DNA of 64,000 nucleotides from Xiphias gladius (lineage: Eukaryota > Chordata > Actinopteri > Istiophoriformes > Xiphiidae): positions 20,642,829 through 20,706,828 of the forward strand of contig NC_053418.1 in the NCBI RefSeq assembly GCF_016859285.1, in the 5' to 3' direction. Each line of letters starts with the position of its first letter. Position 1 is the first letter of the stretch. This document shows, one piece after another, positions 38,301-50,235 of this stretch. Both the position numbers and the translations under genes were made by a program. Below the pieces are notes generated by a model. It was not told the origin of the DNA and did no database searches. It worked only from the letters and a program-made list of their open reading frames with translations.

Positions 38301-41300
38301 GACTTGCACATGTATTCTTTTTTTGTGATCAACTTTACTTTATTTTATTTTGCTCTAGATACATACATCATACACAAAAGAACACATCCAGTACATTAGA
38401 TAGAGTAGCACAAACCCCAGCCCAAAAGAGGCTCAGATCCTTGCATTCCCAGTACATATGCATGTAAGAACCTGTAAGCCCATCTGGGTATAAGTTGCAG
38501 TTTGGAGATGTCAACCATTTAGGGAGATTAGCCATTCCTCTGAGTGAGGTAAGTCCTATGGATATAGTTGCTTTGATTTGCACAGGTATTCTTGTGCCAG
38601 ACAGAATGGCTCAATTAGGTTTTTTTTCCAAAGCATGGTGCTAATGCAATCAATTCTAATTAGATTATTTATAAGACTATTATACCATGTGATCATGAGC
38701 ATGCTATAAACCTGAGACAAAGGAGTTTGCAATTTAGATTAAGGTGATATCATCCAAGGTTATGCTCTGAAAAATAACCTTTAGAAACAAAGTCCTTTTC
38801 TCACTACAGCAAAGAGTTTTTGTGTCAATGTCAATTTGATGACTTCTTAAAATGCACCATGTTTTGTATCTATTGGCTCTAGGTCCCTTAAATCCAGAGT
38901 GAAGATTTTGGTGGATGGAACACTTCTTATCCCTAATCTCATCCCAGAAGATGCTGGCAACTACACCTGTATCCCAACTAATGGGATATTGACCCCACCC
39001 TCTGCATCTGCACATCTGAAAGTGAAACGTAAGGATTTAGTCTGTTACACATCCATTTCCATCAACCCTGCAGGTCAAGGTTGCAGAGGTGGGAGCATTT
39101 CCCAGCATGCCCAGGGCGAGGACGTCTTTAGTTATATCTTCTTCTTTCATCTTAGACCCCGCACGTGTAGGCCGAATGCCCCGGGAAACATACTTGCCTG
39201 CGGGCATGGAGGGGGTCATAGTTTGTCCTGTCCAGGCTGATCCACCTGTGCTGTATGTCAACTGGACCAAAGACGGGAACGATTTAAATCTTGACAAGGT
39301 AGTGGTGGGCCATGGAAATCATGGAGTGGAAATTCTCCCAAAACTGCACGGGTACCTTGGAATCACTGTGTGTATTTTTTCCTCCTTTTATCTGTCCAGT
39401 TCCCAGGTTGGATGGTGAACTCCGAGGGCTCAGTTTTTATAACAACAGCCAATGACAATGCTGTTGGCATGTATACCTGTACTGCCTATAACAGTTATGG
39501 CACCATGGGCCAGTCTGAACCTACACAAGTCATTCTGCAGGTAAGGCTGGGCTTCTGTCTCTGTCTTCAGTTCAGAGAAAACTTCGTGCACAGTTGTACA
39601 TGAATAGACGTAACCAGGCTCCTTACCTCCTTCAGGACCCACCATCAATCCAAGTGCCTCCTCGGCTTGAGTATCTCCAGGAGGTGGGCAGAGAGTTGAT
39701 CATCCCTTGTGAAGCCAGTGGAGACCCCACTCCAAACATAACATGGAGCAAGGTACAGGAGGAGATTTTCAACTCTAGAGAGATGTGTTGCCTTATTTAT
39801 CCCCTATTTAACTTGTTGTGGCTGTCTTGCCTGATAGATTGGCCCAACGCCTCGCTCTCCGTACACAGTGTTGGCTAATGGCTCCCTCCTGCTGCAGCCA
39901 CTCAGTAAAGATCACCAGGGGGGCTGGGAGTGCCTGGCCACTAATCGTGTAGCAACTGTCAGTGCAGGCACTGTGGTCATGGTGCTGGGTGAGTGGGCTG
40001 ACCTTATTTCTGCGTAAACTGATATGTTGATATATGACACTTAACCTGAATGTATTCATGTGTGTTGTCAACAGTTAAAACTTACAGAGGTGTTTTTCTG
40101 TTCCGTAGGCACCAGTCCTCATGTTGTATCCTCAGTATCTGTCACCACCGAGATGAACCAGGCCAATGTGTCCTGGGTGCCTGGCTTTGATGGTGGATAC
40201 ACCCAGAAGTTCACAGTGTGGTCAGTAACATATAATACACAGTATGACACAGTTCTCAGCTGCCACCAACCATCCCAACTGTTTTAATTCAGTCTCAATT
40301 TTGGCTGTTTGAAATTTTTCCAGGGTCAAGCAGGCATCCAGGGGGAAACATGAATGGGCGTCTTTGCCTGTTCCCACATCCAAAAACTACCTACTGGTGA
40401 CCGGGCTACTTGCTGGCACCAGCTATCAGTTCAGTGTCCTTCCTCAGAATAAACTTGGCTCTGGACCTTTCAGTGAAATTGTTTCTGTGCAAACTCAAGG
40501 TTTGTGCAAGTAAACTTTATGTTTCAGTTTCCCTCACTCTCTGTAATGCTGTTTTGCTTTAAGTATCTATCAGTATGAACTAATATCGAGTCATATCATC
40601 AGCTGTGCCAACAGAAGCACCTACAGCTTTCACCACTCTCCCAATCCTGGATCCTCCAATACTCCTGTCAGCCAACCGGACTGGACAAGGAGTTTTCCTC
40701 CAGTGGTCGCCTCCAGAGGCTCCATCCTCTCCACTGACTGGCTATGTGCTACAGGCCCGCAGGGATCAGGGCGAGTGGGTCATCCTCAGCAGCAACATCA
40801 GTGCCAATCAGAGTCAACTACTCGTACGAGGACTGCTAAGGGTAATGATCAGTTTATTTCTTACTCAGCATCTGTACTTTCAAAAGATCAATTGGTGTGG
40901 CCTCTGTGTTTCTTGCTTTCACAACCTCGATGCATGTAGTTTAAATAGCTATTGTGCCAACAAAAAAAATTGTGTTATATCAAATGGATGTTATGATTTA
41001 TGTTATGATGATGAAAATGTTTGACAAAGTAACTTTCATCAGAAGCATTTTAGTTTATCTTTTCATTCTGAGGAGTTAATCAAACCCGGATCTTTCTTTC
41101 TCTCAGGACTCCAGTTATGATTTGAGGCTAATGTCTCGCAGCAACAAAGTACTCAGTGAACCCAGTGAGTCTGTCAATGTATCAACCATAGGTAAGTGGA
41201 TTTTTATAAATAACCACGAGCATTACATTGCATATTAAGTCAACATGAGTTTTGGCATACGTATATTATTGCATATATAAAAAATTAGCGTTGGTTTTTA

Positions 41301-44300
41301 GCAATGGAATTTGCAACCACCATTATTGACTCTTGTCTGATGACAGGGATGGAAATTTATCCACTACGCCCAAGTTTCTTGGAGGTCATCCCTGAGCCCC
41401 TGTTGGCTGGTGTGCTAGGAGGAGTGTGCTTCCTGTTCGTGGCCATCATCCTTTCATTAGTGACAGCTTGCTATATGAGTCACAGGAGACAGCGTCGGCG
41501 CAGAAAGAGAAGACAAGGTAAAACATCAGAACTCAAGGCACAAAAATTGTAATTGTTTAAACTGTGTTGGTGTGCAGAAAGCGCAATTGCTTATTTCCGA
41601 GTTTATACTAAATACACTTTGTCATGATTAGACAATTTCAGCTGTGCTATTGTTTTGTTATTTTAATCGTTTCTTCAACTGTTATTAGATCTGCCATCTG
41701 CCTTCCAGAAAAACTCATCTCCAGAGTAAGTCTTCTTACCATTATACCTCTATATTTTCAACATTTCTGTTCCTTCATCTATAACGTGATTTTAACAGTT
41801 CATGTACAATATCTATTACTCACTGTATTTGTTCCTGTATTTAAAAAAATATTCAGGCTTTAATGTTTTTTACTTAAAGTATCATTATTATAGCCATTGG
41901 TAGACTGTGGTTTAACATTTAAAAGCAACATTTCTTCATGCTACCAGGTGTGTGACTCCATAACTTAAGTCGATCATATATTTTTATTATCTAACCTGTT
42001 GATGACATTTTGACTACACTAAGAATGAAATGAAACTATTTTAAAAACATTAAAATAGTTTAGGCTTCATTACAATCTCTGCAATCCTTGATGTAGTATG
42101 ATTGTGCAGTGAGTTATAATTTGCACCTTTAATCATTTTTTGTTAGAATCTACAGTACTGTAAAGTTGTTTTAAGCCTTTTTTTTCTTGGCTACATCTTT
42201 CTCAGAGCTCACTCGCCTCCTCGCAGCCCCGACAGTGTCCTAAAGATAAAGCTGTGTCCACCACTTCCATTCTTCCCAAACTCCTCCTCCTCACAGTCTG
42301 ATCGGTCCTCCTTTGATAAAGGCAGCCGTGGAGAATACCACGACCAGCGGAAACAACTCTTGTCCAACTCATCTCCACCACCGCATTACACACTCTTTGA
42401 GAGTCATCTGGGGTCTCAGGCCCCCTCACCAACTGCTCTGGAGTCCATTTCCAGAGGGCCAGATGGGCGCTTCATTGTCCAACCATTGCCAGAGGGTTCC
42501 AGTCCCTCAAATAAGAAGAACATAAAGAAGGACGTCCTGCAAAGTAATGGTGGGGCAGGTGGCTCAGGGAGCAACCGGATGTCATTCAGGGACTCTCCAA
42601 AGTCAAGCAATTTGAGCTCAGAGAAGGACGAGAGGAAGGATTCCCCTCTCACTGTGGACGTCCCAGAGCTGAGCAGGCCTCCTTCCTCTCCGGGTAGAGT
42701 ACGGGCCATGGCTAGAAACTTCTCCCGTCATGGCTGCTTTTACTCTGATGATGAACAAGGCTCAGAGGCCCTACTCGAAAGAGCCAGCTTCTATTCAGAC
42801 AACAGTGAGAAAAAACCTGGTGATTCTTTCAGGAGACATCGCATGCTGGGCCACAGTGAAGATCTGTTCCCCAGTTTGGGCAGGAGAACAAAGCTTCTGG
42901 ATAGAGATAGAGACAGGCCTAACCATTCAGGCTACCAACCTATGGAAAGTCAGCTGACTAATAACAGCACCCTGGTCTTACAACTAGACAGTGAGCTGGA
43001 GAGAGATAGCATTAACAAGTGTGTCCAACTGGCAAAGGAGAGGGAAGAAATGGAGAGGGAGCTAGAGAGCTATACAGCCAATCAGAGAAGCCGTGGTCAT
43101 GGAAGAGAGGAGCGAGAGTCTAATACAACACAGAACCCTCAAAGGGATGCGCCTAAGTCAGAGGAAGAGCCAGTATGGAAGCCACAAGATGTTACTATCA
43201 GACAGAAACACAGGCCCTCAGGTCAGACAAGTCGGGTATCTGACTATCGGAGGGCGTGTTACTTTGGGAACACCAGCAGTCCCATGGACCGGCTCCGTAC
43301 GTCTCGCATACAGTGGGACATTAGCCCTGTTACCTCTGTCACCAGCCTCATTCCTGTACAGAGCACCTGGGAGACCACATCACCCAGGTCAAAGCATCCT
43401 CGCACATGTAGGGAAACGTCAGAAGACTCTCTTGCTCCTGATTCATCACGCTCACCAATCACGCAGAACACCTCCCTCCCCATGCTCTCCCCTAATGTCA
43501 CCTCAAAAAGCCCACTTGGTCTGTGTGTAGAAACAGCAGACAGAGCCAGGCCATTGAGTCCTCAGGGTGGGCCAGATATATGCAGGAAGTCCGTGACTGA
43601 GCAGGGCTTACGGGAAAGGACTCAAGACGGAGGTGTTGCCTCAAGGTCCAGGCATTCGTATGCTTATGCAGGAACTCAGCCCTGGGATTCAGCTGCCAGA
43701 AGTCCTTCAGTCGACAGTGAGAAGCCTGAAAGTTCAGCTTCTGCACCGTATACTCACCCTCAGAGAATGGCAGACGTCATAGCCACAAGGGATCCCAGTC
43801 CCTCAAGTTATTCTACCTTACCCTATGAACATCATGATATAGGGGCAAAGGCCAAAGACAGTGAGACTCACGGCCAGGATGATCGCCGGAGTACGGGGTT
43901 TTACTCAGAGCTAGAAAGAGAGGGTGTCCGAGCACGCTCCAGGAGGAGTGACAAATGTCTTTTCTCTGATAGTCCCAGCCCAATTTCAATACTGACTCTT
44001 GTAGAGGAGGTCGAGAGTGATCAATCCCAATTTTCTGTGCCCAGAATGTCAGAGTCTTTCAAGGCCAAGCCGGCAGCCCCATCTCCAAAAATGTCCCCAA
44101 TGCAGACAAGTGCAATTCTTGAGTACTTGAGTCTTCCAGGTTTCATTGAAATGAGTGTGGATGAGCCCGTGGAAGAAGCTGAAGTCACAGACACTGCTGG
44201 ACCAAGTTCAGTACTAAAGCCAGAAAAATCTCTGGTGGCTAAGCCTGATGTAGTTCCTAAAAACTGGCAGGTTCATGTGCAAGAAAACCAGGCCACGGAC

Positions 44301-46331
44301 TTGAACCAAAAGGTGGTTTGCTTTGAACAAACTCATTCTGTGGGTGCTGCAGAGCCCTTTGATGCTTGTAAAAAACAAGGCTATAAACGCTCCCTCAATG
44401 TGGAAGCTAGAGATTCTTCACTTAGAGTAAGATTTCCAGATGAGACAAGACCATCATTACCTGGTCCAGAGAAAAGTAGCAAGCAGCTCTATGATGAGAA
44501 AACACAAATTCATCTCTCGAATAAAAGCACAGGCAGACCTGAATCCAGACTTGGATCCAGGTCAGCTCACAACTTGTTCAGTGCAGCTAAAGGCATGGCA
44601 GATATAGTGTCAAAACACTCCCAGAGTTTTGTAGACAGTAGTGAGTCTCTATCGGAGCAATCCCAAAGACAAGCTTCTCAGGGCAGCAGGACTAATAACA
44701 TTGCGTCACGGATATGTCAAGCCCCTGTGCCATTTCTAAAGAAATCCTTAAGTATAGGCCCTTGTAGGACGCTCTCAGGCATGGGACAGCCTCGTCCTTT
44801 CCTAAAGAAATCCATCAGTTTAGGCTCACAGAGGTGGGAGCACTTTGAGAACCCAAGGAAATATATTTCTGAGAAGTGTTACTGGGACGAGTTCCCAAAC
44901 CCGGATGTCAGCGTGAAGTCGTACAGTTTGGGCCGTACTCCATCTTCCCTTCCCAGGCCAGGCCCCTCCTGGAGGGAGTATGTCCCATTCAGACGCCCCA
45001 GCATGGGGAGCTTAGAGAGGTCTCATCACGCACAAAGATCTTTTGCCAGTCCTTCCTACCTCACTCCTTCTATGTACCCACCGAGACAAACCTCTGTCTC
45101 CCCAATGCTGGAACCCTCTGATCCACGACGACAAGCCAGTGTTTTCCCTGAGCCCTCCAGATGGTCTCCCTCTTATCAAGAAACTCTGAGGTCTGCCCAG
45201 CATAAATATGTCCCCATGCCCTCCTCCATTCCTGTGCCCCAGTACCAACCCTGGCCAGGTTCCAGAGGGGAAAGCATGAGACCCATGGACCCCAGGAGGG
45301 GCCCTCCGAGGTCCTACCTGCCCAGGGGCATCAGCTGGCCATCCCCTTATTACGCCCCTTTCTCACCCAGGGAGGGAGAGAGTTATAGACAGCCAGACAG
45401 GATGATGGGGAGGGGAGGGGAGACTGAGATCCGGGAGGTAAGAGAGATCAGGGAGGGAGGGAGGGCAAGTTATGCCAGTCAGAGCAGTGGTAGGGGTAGC
45501 GCTGGTCTCTTCCGACATTCCCTCTCCATCACTCCCACACTACTCAGCTCCCCCGAAACCACAGAGGAGAACGAGCGGCACAGAGCTGAGATGGAGCTGC
45601 CTGAGAGGAGAGCGAAAAGGTGAAACGCCACCACACCTCGACAATAACCACCAACATTTTGGAGTGTCCTCTTGGCAGAGGGATTCATTCATGTTGCCAA
45701 ACTAACATTAATTTAGTTGTTTCTGTTTTCTCCTTTGTGATAACTGTTATATGACCGTTTTGTTTATCTCATTAGAAGGAACACATCAGTAGATGAGAGT
45801 TATGAGTGGGACTCTGCTGATGCCTGCGTGGACTCAGAGGTCCTGGACGCCACAAGGTTAGATCAGTCACAAATGGGCTCTCGGAGAGGAAGGGGGGAGC
45901 TCAGATATGATCAACCTGGTGGCCTCCAGGACCAACAACAGAAAGGTGATACTTTTATGTTTTTTACAATCTCGTGTGTGATGTTTTTGATGTTGCATGC
46001 GTCATTATGAGTTTAATGCTTGATGTGATGGTGCTGCATGTGTTCATCCTGTGCCCTTGTGCTGTGATTATTGTGAGCTTTTCCCATGACGTGCCCATCC
46101 ATGCATTTCCTCTCCCTGATGCCCTCCCCAGGCCCATCTCCCTCAGTCAGCTTGCCAGTTTCCAACCCACCTGGCTGCCAGTTCAGCCGCTCCCTAAGTG
46201 AGGCGCGCTTCAACGCTCTCCGCCAGGAGTACCAAGAGTACAGGCGGGCTCAGGAATCCATCTGTTCCCGTGAGCCCTGTCTCACCCCTGGCCACGATTC
46301 AGACTCTGACTCCAACTCCGCACTGCTCTAG
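26825..46331 (+). CDS. igsf9: IGSF9 / protein turtle homologue, complete, 20 coding exons
   Basis: Single-pass neuronal adhesion protein of the Turtle/Dasm1 family, involved in dendrite growth and synapse organisation. Exons: 26825-26885, 28936-29142, 35980-36126, 37129-37280, 37478-37595, 38003-38144, 38883-39028, 39156-39298, 39400-39540, 39636-39752, 39838-39988, 40109-40220, 40324-40499, 40603-40841, 41107-41191, 41347-41517, 41689-41725, 42206-45619, 45776-45945, 46132-46331; all phases agree, giving about 2,042 residues. Signal peptide 1-21; Ig domains about 25-138, 139-228, 229-324, 325-419, 420-508, each with both cysteines; FN3 domains 509-604 and about 615-712; TM about 732-756 followed by RRQRRRRKRRQ. 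The tail keeps family landmarks: RGPDGRF, YLSLPGF, SQSSGRGSA, RRNTSVDESYEWDS and a final NSALL. It is much longer than human IGSF9 (1,179) because of one 3,414-base exon. The a/b copy is not assigned. Confidence 0.95.
26886..28935 (+). other. igsf9: igsf9 intron after the signal-peptide exon
   Basis: No coding content recognised. A short (GAT)n tract sits near 27394-27413. Confidence 0.75.
35280..35322 (+). repeat. (TG)n followed by a run of 17 G
   Basis: TG units to 35305, then uninterrupted G from 35306 to 35322. Confidence 0.92.
35917..35979 (+). promoter_or_regulatory. igsf9: Extended polypyrimidine tract and 3' splice site of igsf9 exon 35980-36126
   Basis: A (CT)n tract followed by CTTTCCTCTTTGCCG and nine C before AG. 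Almost unbroken pyrimidines for 60 bases make this the strongest-looking acceptor in the gene, following its largest coding-region intron. Confidence 0.7.
38350..38590 (-). mobile_element. Degenerate L1-like LINE 3' fragment
   Basis: In an igsf9 intron (38145-38882). The minus-strand frame includes LTGSYMHMYWECKDLSLFW, which resembles the C-terminal end of fish L1-type ORF2 (a GT-x-x-HMFW-x-C-x-x-x-x-x-FW pattern). Only about 70 codons remain. Recognition is by pattern only. Confidence 0.5.
42033..42061. repeat. AT-rich 11-bp inverted repeat
   Basis: AAACTATTTTA and TAAAATAGTTT around a 7-base loop, in the igsf9 intron before the giant tail exon. Probably chance in AT-rich DNA. Confidence 0.5.
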
Positions 46332-48209
46332 CAGCTTAACTCGGTCCGTTATTCAGCCTGCCCTCTCACCTTTTTCCCTTTTTTTCCACCTGTCACTGTT
46401 GCCTGCCTGCTTCCTTTTTTTGCCTGCTACTGTATCATCCATGTGCAGTGAATTTGTGCATGCCAACACCTATGCTGCTCAATTTACATTTGACATGGTT
46501 TAACCTTGTCCTTTTAAGGACTGTTTTCTAATGCTGCACTGCTCTTTGTCTTTGTCTTTCACAGGTTTATCTACCCCAGATACCAAATAGCAGTTTTAAT
46601 GAACAGACGACAGCACTGTGGTCCCGGACACTGTCACATCTTGCTTGAGAATTTTCAAGTAAAATAACTCATTGTTTAAAGATTTTATTCTCTGTTACGG
46701 CAGACTAAAGTAAAGCAATTTCAAGAGACAGTACTATATGCTGTATGGTGTCATATGTGACACACTGCAACTCCTCAGTCGTTATCAAATGTCATATTCG
46801 TTCCACGCTGCTTTGCATAATAAAGGTGAGAAGGGATTATTTATTTTACAAAGAAGCTCATGCAACTGTATTTGGGGATTTTGTTATTAAACCATGACAA
46901 TCAGGCACACAGGGCCGCTTTTTTAATAGAAATGCTAACCCTTGACAGGTTTACTGTTGAGAGTTGCAAAAGACCTGCTTTATAAAAGCAGCTGCATGCT
47001 GCATGCTACATAATGAAGGCTGTAGTTCAAGTCTATGTCTATGGCATCAAGACTTCCCTTTAATAACAAAGGGATCCTAATGACAATTAAGTAGGTCTTT
47101 GTCCAAGATAACATCTGTTTGTGGAAATGTCGCCTGTGTTCCCAATCAAACAGTGCTCACAGCGTTTTCACCACCATCTCCCTCTGAATATGACAATAAG
47201 TATGTAACTAATAGTACTTAAAGATTACGTGATTGGGCAACTCTGATAATTGTACTTTGATACAAAACCTCTTATCAGTTCAGCTCTTATCAGTTACCTC
47301 CAAACAATCATTTCTGTATTTAAAAGTAGAATTTGTTTATTTGCCACCGTGATTTACCTGCTGGTTCCCTGAAATAGTTTCATGTTTCATACATATTTTA
47401 TCTGCTACAGTAACATTCCCCTGTTGGGACTTTTATTAATCAAATCACTTAACGCAGCCTCCCAGTATTTGTTCAAAATGTACAAATGTTTATATGTACC
47501 TTAATGTGAATGGACCCTGCTGTATATTCCTCTTCATCATTTCATCAGATGAAAAAATGCTACTTTACTCCACCTGAATCTGTCAAGCTTTTCCTCTGTG
47601 ATTAAATAAGAGATACTCTAAAACTTGATAAGAAACACGGGAAATGAATTTTGCCTTATATTTGTTAATGTCATAAGTACACGAGTTGATTGGCCCTTGA
47701 AGGGTTGAGCTGACGAGCTCATCAGACAAAGCTGATTGGAGGATTTAAAATGATTAAAAACATTTTTAAAATAAGTTTTGCTCACATGATAAGTATTTCT
47801 GTATATTTATTGGGGTGAGTTATGATATGCAACAATGTTTACAATTCACATTACTGATGTGAAGGCAACACTGTGAATATTTTCGACTTCTAATTCTGTA
47901 TTTGAATTACAAGTTTTATGAATTTTGCGCCCATTAGACTTTCTTTTTTTTTTTTAATTTTTTTTTTTACTGAAAAGTGAAAAATGCTGTTTTTGTATGT
48001 CACTGAGACTTAAAGAATATCTTTGTAGCTATACTTTGGAAAGATTCAACATTTGTTTTAGGTTTAATTATAACCCGGATGAAAATCTTCGTATGGATTG
48101 AGAATGCATTTCTGCTGATGGTTTTGAAAGTTTTGTACAAACTGGAAATTTTTATATCTTTCAACTTGGTCGTTGGTGTTGTCATTTTTATATGTTTGTA
48201 ATGAATAAA
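46332..48209 (+). other. igsf9: igsf9 3' UTR
   Basis: Non-coding sequence after the TAG at 46329-46331. Candidate poly(A) signals AATAAA lie at 46819-46824 and 48204-48209; the second follows a long AU-rich stretch and looks like the distal end. A strong splice acceptor at 46563-46564 lies inside this interval and may start an alternative last exon. Confidence 0.6.
46565..46590 (+). CDS. igsf9: Possible alternative igsf9 C-terminal coding piece
   Basis: After the tract CTCTTTGTCTTTGTCTTTCACAG, the frame continues as LSTPDTK and stops (TAG 46588-46590). It is phase-compatible with the donor of exon 45776-45945 and with an internal GTGAGC donor in the last exon (exon part ending 46269). Either splice would replace the NSALL ending. 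This could instead be a 3' UTR splice or unused. Confidence 0.35.
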
Positions 48210-50235
48210 TTGTTTTATTCTTAATGTATTAGTTGATTTTTCTTTTTTTAGTGCTTAGAGGAAAAGCATGTGACAATGAACACAGCTGCTGTTTAACTTG
48301 ATCGTGTCAACTACTTAACTTAATTTCAAGGGAAGGGCCATGCCTCAGCCACATCTGTAATCACCTGTCAAGTTGACTTATACCTAGTTAAGCCATCCTC
48401 TCCTCTTGTCTCAGTTGTCTCCACCCACCCTCACTTTCCCTTTCCTTTCTCATCCCTCTCTTTGCTCATCTCTACCCACACTCATTCTGTCTCTCATCCC
48501 TCCTTTCATCCTCTCTCTTATTCATACCCGTTCATACCTCTTGTCTCTCGCCTCTCCAGGTACCAACTAGGGTTGGCTGGCACAACACCTGAGATGCATC
48601 TTCATACTTCCCTCATATCATTAAACCTTTATCACACACTGGTGGGATGTGGTCCTTGCTAGGAAACCATTTTATCCAGATTCAGTGTACATGTGTCAGC
48701 ACAGCAATCTCATATTTTGTGTCCGCCACATAAACAAGGGGTCAAAGGCTCTGCCTTTTTGTCCTCCAGTTCTTAAGTTCTCTTTATGAACTTCCTTTAA
48801 AATACATAAGAATACACATAAAGTAAAAACTTCAAGTCAGCTTTATTTTAAAACAGGAATAAGAATCTACAGCCATGCTAGCGGCTCGGTGGGGCTGGCC
48901 TTAAAGACAGCATTGCTCTGAGTTAAATTCTAATGTGAGCATGCTCAGAGACACTGCTAACATGCTAATGATAAGCAGGTACAATGTTCACCATCTTCAT
49001 CAAGTGAAGCATTGTCACATTTGCTAATTAGCATTAAACACACAGTACAGCTGAGGCTGATGGGGGATGTTAGTTTTTCAAAAAACATTGACTTGAAGAT
49101 GGCACTACATAAAAAGTCAATTCATCAAGGGGAACATTGACATCTGTACCAAATTTCATGATGATCCATCCGGTAGTCGCTGAGACATTTCACTAAAAGC
49201 CAAAAATGTCATCCTGCTGGTGTTGGTAGAGTAAAAGTTGGGGGATCATCAAAGTCAATGGGATACATCCCCTGGGGACCAGGACTGTACAAAATTTCAA
49301 TGGCAATTCCTCCAATTGTAGTTGTGTGGACCGAAGCAGTGAACCAACCGACTGACAGACCAACAGTGCCCTCCATAGAGTCACGGTGCTATTTCACTCC
49401 ATCCTCAAACGCCCTGTGTTTCGATATACTGTAGATACCCTAGTGGATACCCTAGTGGACAAAGGTGAGCCATCTTACCACGGGAGGCAGCAGGTGCGAC
49501 AATGAGACATTGCACAACATCGCCAGAAACTGTCTGTAATATTAGTGTTTATTTCAAGGATTTGGATGACAGATTTAACTTATAATTTTCATGGAGTTTT
49601 AGTGATATTAAGAAAATAATAATAGGGTGAACAGTATGTCTACACTACAAAGAACAGTATGTCTGCACTACAAAAGACATTGTAGTGTACATCTTATGTT
49701 TGGAGATTATGTAGTGTAATGTACTGTTTTGGTGTTTTTTCGTGATCCCAAATCTGCAATACTGAATAAAACTGACAAAGGATCAGAAGCAATTGTCATT
49801 TAAGTACTGACCCTATAGATTATAAGGTCAGTGTTTGCTTTGATCAAATGCAGAGTTGAGCTTTCAACTATGTTTTGGTTGACCTTTACACAGATGTGTC
49901 ACTGGGAGGACAATGAACATCTCCCTGCCTGTCATGGGTCAGCAGTTGTGTCTCCGGTTCCAAACCCTGAACTAGGTGCATAGGTAGTGACTCATAAGTG
50001 CAGATCTGCTCTCTGTTGATGGTACCTGGACTCATACAGATGATTTGGCCCACCTACTATACATGTGGTATGTTTACCCATATTAACCAAGACCATCAAT
50101 AACACATGACAAGCCATTTGCTCTTTAACTAAAGCATTTATATTGTTTCAGATAAGAATTCATCACAATACAGACTCGTATGTTGTACGTCAACACCAAC
50201 TTCCTCTGAGGCTTTTTCATGTTCATTGTCTCAGC
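48210..50235. other. Intergenic region between convergent igsf9 and the ES1-like gene
   Basis: No gene recognised. About a quarter is repeat (48866-49390). A TTTATT at 49548-49553 could be the minus-strand poly(A) signal of the ES1-like gene. Confidence 0.55.
48866..49390 (+). repeat. Dispersed percomorph repeat, copy B (fuller)
   Basis: Starts near CTACAGCCATGCTAGCGGCT and runs through ACTGCTAACATGCTAATG, GCTAATTAGCATTAAACAC, GCTGAGGCTGATGG, two rounds of a TACCAAATTTCATG / TACAAAATTTCAATGGCAAT block, and ends in CCGACTGACAGACC. It is collinear with copy A at 11085. The internal duplication suggests a tandemly built consensus. No protein-coding content. Confidence 0.7.

Noticed and set aside
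42033-42061. AT-rich hairpin as a regulatory structure
   Set aside because: Eleven-base arms of low complexity in an AT-rich intron; expected by chance.
42416-42709. 97-codon minus-strand frame over the igsf9 tail exon
   Set aside because: Shadow of the long plus-strand coding exon.
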